A model generated the notes under the pieces. That model was not told where the DNA came from and did no database searches. It was given only the letters and a program-made list of their open reading frames with translations. From the NCBI RefSeq assembly GCF_003073045.1, contig NC_037595.1:5382227-5446226 (forward strand): a stretch of DNA of 64,000 nt, in the 5' to 3' direction. The DNA is from Pomacea canaliculata. Its lineage: Eukaryota; Mollusca; Gastropoda; Architaenioglossa; Ampullariidae. The translations under genes and the position numbers were made by a program. Positions 59,537-64,000 of this stretch are shown one piece after another; within the stretch, counting starts at the first letter, position 1, and each line of letters starts with the position of its first letter.

Positions 59537-60584
59537 CCAAGTGTCGAGAAGATGGAGTCTACCAACATAGAGACGTATGGGGACGGATTTTGACATGTAC
59601 TTGCTACGAGTTATGTGTTGCCACAACCGGTAAAGATCCGCAGTTATTTTAAGCCCAACTGAGATGAAACAGTAAAATATTCCCAAGTATATTAATCGCA
59701 AGGCAGTATTGTATCAATTTTTGCTAATACTGTATTAGAACGTTACGCTGATAAAGTTGTCAACTAAGATTTACTTGAAACTGTGAGTGAGTGTCGACTA
59801 AATTACCAAGCTTATTATTATTATCATCATCACACGCAGAGTCCACACAAAACGAGAAGGAGGAAAGCCTTTACGTTTTGTCTTTACAGCTACATTCTTG
59901 GAAACTTTTTGTTAGTTTTTGCTTAGATACAGGCTATTGAACTCCATTGCATTAAATATTGAATGGTCATTGATAGAATCACGAGCACCGAAAACAGGAA
60001 AATAAACACGGAGTACAGCCAATATTTACTTTTTAAGATATATATATATGAACTTTTATTCAGAGTGCATTTCTTGGGTATCTGATCAAAACTAGCAATA
60101 TGATAAAGATTGCATGGATTTAAGTAATGAATTATTAGTGTAACTAAAGCATTTAAAGTGTGTATTTTTTTAATCTTTAACTAAGCTAGAGTTATGTAGT
60201 TGACTACACAACAAAATCTTAGTGTAAATTTGACCTATATCTACAAGTAAATGATGAGGATAGGTCACTTAGGTGTAATGATTTATTTGTTGTGGATAGG
60301 GACATAAAATAGAAAGTAACAATAGATACTGTCAAATAAATGGAATATCCAAAACCTTGAGGTAAAGAATATAAAAAACTTGATGAAGGACCAAGGGAGC
60401 AGCAAGCATTATTTTCATAAAGGATAAGAGCCTTTCTCTCATTTATGAAACCACTAATCTGGCTTCTTCAACCATGCATTTGTTATTTACTTTGCTAAAT
60501 CTTCATGTGCTGTCTCCTTGTAAGCAAAATATTTTAAAAGAAAAAAAAAGGAATTAATGTATAGGTTAGTAATATGTATTATTA

Positions 60585-60720
60585 AGATAAGATACAACTT
60601 TATTTATCACAGAGAGCAATTAGTAGCAACTCTGTTGGGAAATAGGGGTTAGAACCATACAGCACAACAACATCAGTTAACAATACCATAAGACATTCAG
60701 CCATAACTGCTTCACCAAAT
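60585..60720 (-). repeat. Probable retrotransposon 3' tail
   Basis: On the minus strand the sequence contains CAACAGAGTTGCTACTAATT and ends AATAAAGTTGTATCTTATCT, an A/T-rich short-period tail like the 3' ends of CR1/RTE-type LINEs or their SINEs. The 5' limit is not visible. Confidence 0.35.
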
Positions 60721-61418
60721 AGATGCCTATACAATCAGGATTCAGACTCCACATTCACATTCCACATTCATTTACATACAACCAATGAAGGACAACCTTA
60801 ATGTTGGTTCAGCATGCAGATACACATCAGCTTGGCGGAAGTTGATGGAATGTTCCTGACAAGATATTATATATGCAAAAATAGCATACATTTCTTTTCT
60901 TTTTTTGTGCCTCTTAATAAGGACACAGTGTTATTTTGGAGAAAAACTTCAGTACAACAAACTGACTACAATGTTAGCTCATGACTCTCATTCAATCAGT
61001 AATTTGACAACAGATCCATAGACAGAAGTGAAAGGTTTAGAGTTCTTCAAGTCAGAACTGCAAGATATCTGCACTCTCTTATTCCAGCATCAATCCACAT
61101 TTTTTTTATTGTTTGTTCTTAAGTATGTTTATATTTAATGTCATATTTTAGGTATCATGTAACATCTGGTGTATTATGTAATAGTGGCAAACAATTTCCT
61201 GGAAAGGATTAATAATGATGTTTTGTATTTGTATTTAGATATAAACTTTTATTTACTTTTTGCAGAGGCATACATTGATGTAAGAAGATGGAAAAATCTC
61301 AGAATATGAGAGAATGCTAGATTGAATAACGCTTGGTGGAGTAGTTGGCAGGTAAAAATTTTGGAAGTGAGCCTTATCCTGTTTGTCTTGTTCTTTATTT
61401 TATGGTCATGACAGGCTT

Positions 61419-61647
61419 TAATTTTGTCTTTAAACATAAACTTAGTTTCTCTAGCTTCAGTCTCCATGTTTAGCTATAACATAAAAGGATATTGTTTTCA
61501 AATAATATGTCTTGAAAAGTGATCTCAGACACAGACCTTGTTCCTATAATGTTATTCTTTGGAAACATTGCTCGCTACGTTGGTTACAGATGTTTGAGAT
61601 GGATGAGCAGTAAGGAGTCTACAGGTTGCTGGTAGAAAAGAAAAATA
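61419..61647 (+). repeat. 229-bp duplicated segment, copy 1 (upstream of giantin ATG)
   Basis: Identical by eye over 229 bp to 62070-62298, 651 bp downstream. This copy ends 10 bp before the giantin start codon and contains a likely splice acceptor (GTTGGTTACAG) and 5' UTR sequence. Confidence 0.9.
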
Positions 61648-61657
61648 AATCAGCAAA

Positions 61658-64000
61658 ATGGCTGACAGTGAGCTTCAGATGCAAGTAGAGCAGCAGCAGC
61701 TGATGATCAACCAGCTGAAAGAGCTCATCCGCCTGAGAGATTCTGACCTTGACAAAAAGGAAAAAGAGTTGCATGTAAAAATACCTTTAATTTCTCCCAT
61801 ATAGTCTTAAGTAAAACCAAGCTAAATTTGTTTTTTTTTATATTAAAAAATACATCATTTTGTTCATTTATCACTGTGAGCATATTTCTTTGTTTCATCT
61901 AATTTATGTGCAAAACATAAAAATCATAAACTGCATATTATGTTATAGGTAAACTGCATGTTTGATGTATTGTTTCAATGGTTACATGAATATAGGCTGT
62001 TGATTCTGGTTGTGAACAGATATCACTTGTCAGTTTCAGTAAAGATTATCTGAGAAGGATATGTAACCATAATTTTGTCTTTAAACATAAACTTAGTTTC
62101 TCTAGCTTCAGTCTCCATGTTTAGCTATAACATAAAAGGATATTGTTTTCAAATAATATGTCTTGAAAAGTGATCTCAGACACAGACCTTGTTCCTATAA
62201 TGTTATTCTTTGGAAACATTGCTCGCTACGTTGGTTACAGATGTTTGAGATGGATGAGCAGTAAGGAGTCTACAGGTTGCTGGTAGAAAAGAAAAATATT
62301 TAGTGGAACTAAATGCCAGAAGAAATTTAATTTGGATATGACTGTAATGCTTTGTATGTTAGTTGTTTTAGCAGCAAAATTTTACTTTTTCAGGATACAA
62401 CCACCAAATTATCTAAAATGAAATTACAAAACAAAGCAAAACAGGCCAGAATGTCCAAAATGGAGGAATCTAAAAGAGAGCCAGTGGAGGAAAAGGTATT
62501 GCTATTGAAATTAGTTTCTCTTTCAGAGGAAATTGTTGATTTTTAAGGATTTGCAGTTTTTCAAGCATATAAGGGCTTGCGGTCCAGTTTTCTCATTTGG
62601 ATGCTTAGCAGATCATGTTTGTGATATAGCTTTCCTCTCATTAAAAAAAAAGGGAAAGCACATATTTCTTAAGAAAATAATTTATTTCCTTAACACCCTG
62701 CAGTTTTCCTTGCCTCAGGCTTTGGAATTCATGCTTTTAAGTGTGAGAAATTTTTTCTTGTAGGCTGAACATTTACAGATTTATTTCAGCATCCAGTTTC
62801 AAAATATATCACTCATTTAAGAAGAAATAACTAAAGGGAAGAAACTATTGGTTCATTAAGGGATCATTTTTTACTTTAAAAATCCACCCAAATCAGGTCG
62901 TAACTGAGAGGGGTCTTAGCAGGGAAATCGATCAGTCTGCTTTTACTTCTAAGAACCATAGGTTCAAACACCTATAAATTCAAGTTCATTTATTTACATG
63001 TTGAAAATAAACTGCTTAAAACCATATCATAGTGCTTTTCTTGGTTGCTTTCACTCAGTCATGCTTACTTTTGTTTACTATACATGTATGCCATGGTAGA
63101 TAAAGATGCTTTCTTAAAGTGGACTGTATTTTTTTTCAATGTGATTTCTGCAAAAAGTTGCAATAGAACACAAACTGTTGGCCACAAGAATTAACCTCTG
63201 CTATGACCATATGGACAACCATGACCATGTTAAGTCCGCATTGTCCAAACACCAACAGTCGAATTGACCTAAGTCGAGCCTAAATGAATGCCTGAGCAGT
63301 GACACATGTTTGATATTTATCAAATATGTCATACATATTTAAAATGATCTCCAAATTAAAAAATAAATAAAAACAAATGCTTCTTCAAAAAAAGAAAATA
63401 TCATGTTCCATTGTGAGATTCTTTCTGTGAGTATGTACAGCCAAGCAGCTAGTTTTGTTTATTGCAGTGGTGCCTGAACTTGCTTGAACAATATATGGTT
63501 TTGTTTGTAATATTTGATGTTAATAACTACTTTTGTCATTGGTGATATATTCTATTTTTGGATTTGGGTTGTTGTAGTGTTACATGAGATGATACAATCA
63601 AGGTGGGGTCAGTTTGCAAAATGACCCGTGAAACAGTCTTTTTCTAAATTTACTTAATTAACCTATTCTGTTATAGGGAAAGCTTCTGCAAAAAGGTTGT
63701 AATACAACACGAATTATTGGCCGTAAGCTGTGTTGGAGAGGTAGTCATAATAGAGATGATGTTTATTTAGTGAAACATCCATGAAAAACTTTGGGCTGTG
63801 TCTATGTGAGAGTTGCAATATGGAACGTTTTAATGAGAAGATTTTTCTGTCTATATTTTATCTGTGTGAAGACTGAAACTGCTGAAATGCATAAAGAGGA
63901 AGCATCAGTATCTCAAGCCAGTCGTGCCAAAATGACATTGCTGAAAAAAAGGTTGGAAGAAAAGGATCGCATCATTAGCGAGAAGGATGAAGTCATCAAG
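61658..64000 (+). CDS. GOLGB1: Giantin (GOLGB1), N-terminal coding exons, continues past window
   Basis: Large Golgi-membrane tethering coiled-coil protein; only the beginning is present. Exons are 61658-61774, 62394-62495 and 63872 to beyond 64000, phase 0 throughout. Exon 1 reads MADSELQMQVEQQQLMINQL, then KELIRLRDSDLDKKEKELH; exon 2 has KLSKMKLQNKAKQARMSKME; exon 3 has LLKKRLEEKDRIISEKDEVI. This order matches the vertebrate giantin N-terminal region (ELKDIIRQKD..LQQKDEAL, then KIKKLKLHAKAKLTSLNK, then KHKLQEKEELIS). The start lies shortly after a probable splice acceptor near 61590; the longer vertebrate N-terminus is absent or on an unseen exon. Another golgin-like coiled coil is possible but less likely. 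Confidence 0.7.
62070..62298 (+). repeat. 229-bp duplicated segment, copy 2 (giantin intron 1)
   Basis: Second copy of 61419-61647, in the intron after the first giantin coding exon. It duplicates the acceptor and 5' UTR sequence but not the ATG or coding part. Perfect identity means a very recent duplication or an assembly artefact. Confidence 0.9.

Larger units (their letters stand above)
59231..61657. promoter_or_regulatory. Head-to-head interval between UPRT and giantin
   Basis: UPRT starts on the minus strand at 59230 and giantin's coding start is at 61658 on the plus strand. Two ETS-like CTTCCG motifs lie at 59300-59330, a perfect CACGTG palindrome at 59523-59536, and a YY1-like AAGATGGAG at 59549-59557. 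These cluster within 350 bp of the UPRT start, so a shared promoter is likely there, with a giantin first untranslated exon and a long intron behind it. The rest is AT-rich with a retro-element tail near 60.6 kb. Confidence 0.45.

Overview
This window is animal nuclear DNA, most likely from a gastropod mollusc. Genes are split by many GT-AG introns in AT-rich, repeat-littered sequence. The host genes read as invertebrate orthologues of conserved animal proteins (APEX1, GET1/WRB, lebercilin, SH3BGR, UPRT, giantin). A granin-like neuropeptide precursor and tRNA-derived SINEs fit a mollusc. I cannot name the species from sequence alone. There are no operons, CRISPR arrays or prokaryotic features.

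Layout. 1-4.6 kb: non-genic, with small tandem repeats. 4.6-8.6 kb (+): a four-exon secreted prohormone. 8.6-12.4 kb: intergenic with two SINE-like copies. 12.4-17.3 kb (-): APEX1, eight exons, intact. 18.4-18.9 kb (-): orphan ORF. 19.9-20.1 kb (+): THAP-like exon. 20.8-21.9 kb (+): intronless ankyrin/SOCS-box gene, followed by a serially duplicated 3' UTR. 22.4-23.7 kb: LINE fragments. 24.7-28.3 kb (+): GET1. 31.8-39.2 kb (-): lebercilin (LCA5), with a LINE fragment and a tiny retro-insertion in its introns. 40.3-44.8 kb (+): an SH3BGR-type protein with a very long modular glutamate-rich tail, divergent from LCA5. 44.8-55.1 kb: intergenic, with a likely alternative terminal exon at 46.8 kb and repeat fragments. 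55.1-59.2 kb (-): UPRT, seven exons, with a complete hAT-type MITE in an intron. 61.7-64.0 kb (+): first coding exons of giantin (GOLGB1), running off the window, divergent from UPRT.

The genes do not form one pathway. They are housekeeping and cell-biological genes (DNA repair, tail-anchored protein insertion, cilia, Golgi, nucleobase metabolism). LCA5/SH3BGR and UPRT/GOLGB1 are head-to-head pairs that may share promoters.

Two things stand out. First, the SH3BGR-type gene carries a repeated module (consensus near ASRFKKLRDYEEEPEELLFE) and a second series of arginine-rich helices that I do not recognise from any family. Second, single-base reading-frame breaks occur in several otherwise well-preserved genes (prohormone, GET1, LCA5, SH3BGR), while APEX1, UPRT, the ankyrin gene and GOLGB1 are clean. 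Residual assembly indels are the simplest explanation, so naive gene prediction here will truncate or split real genes.
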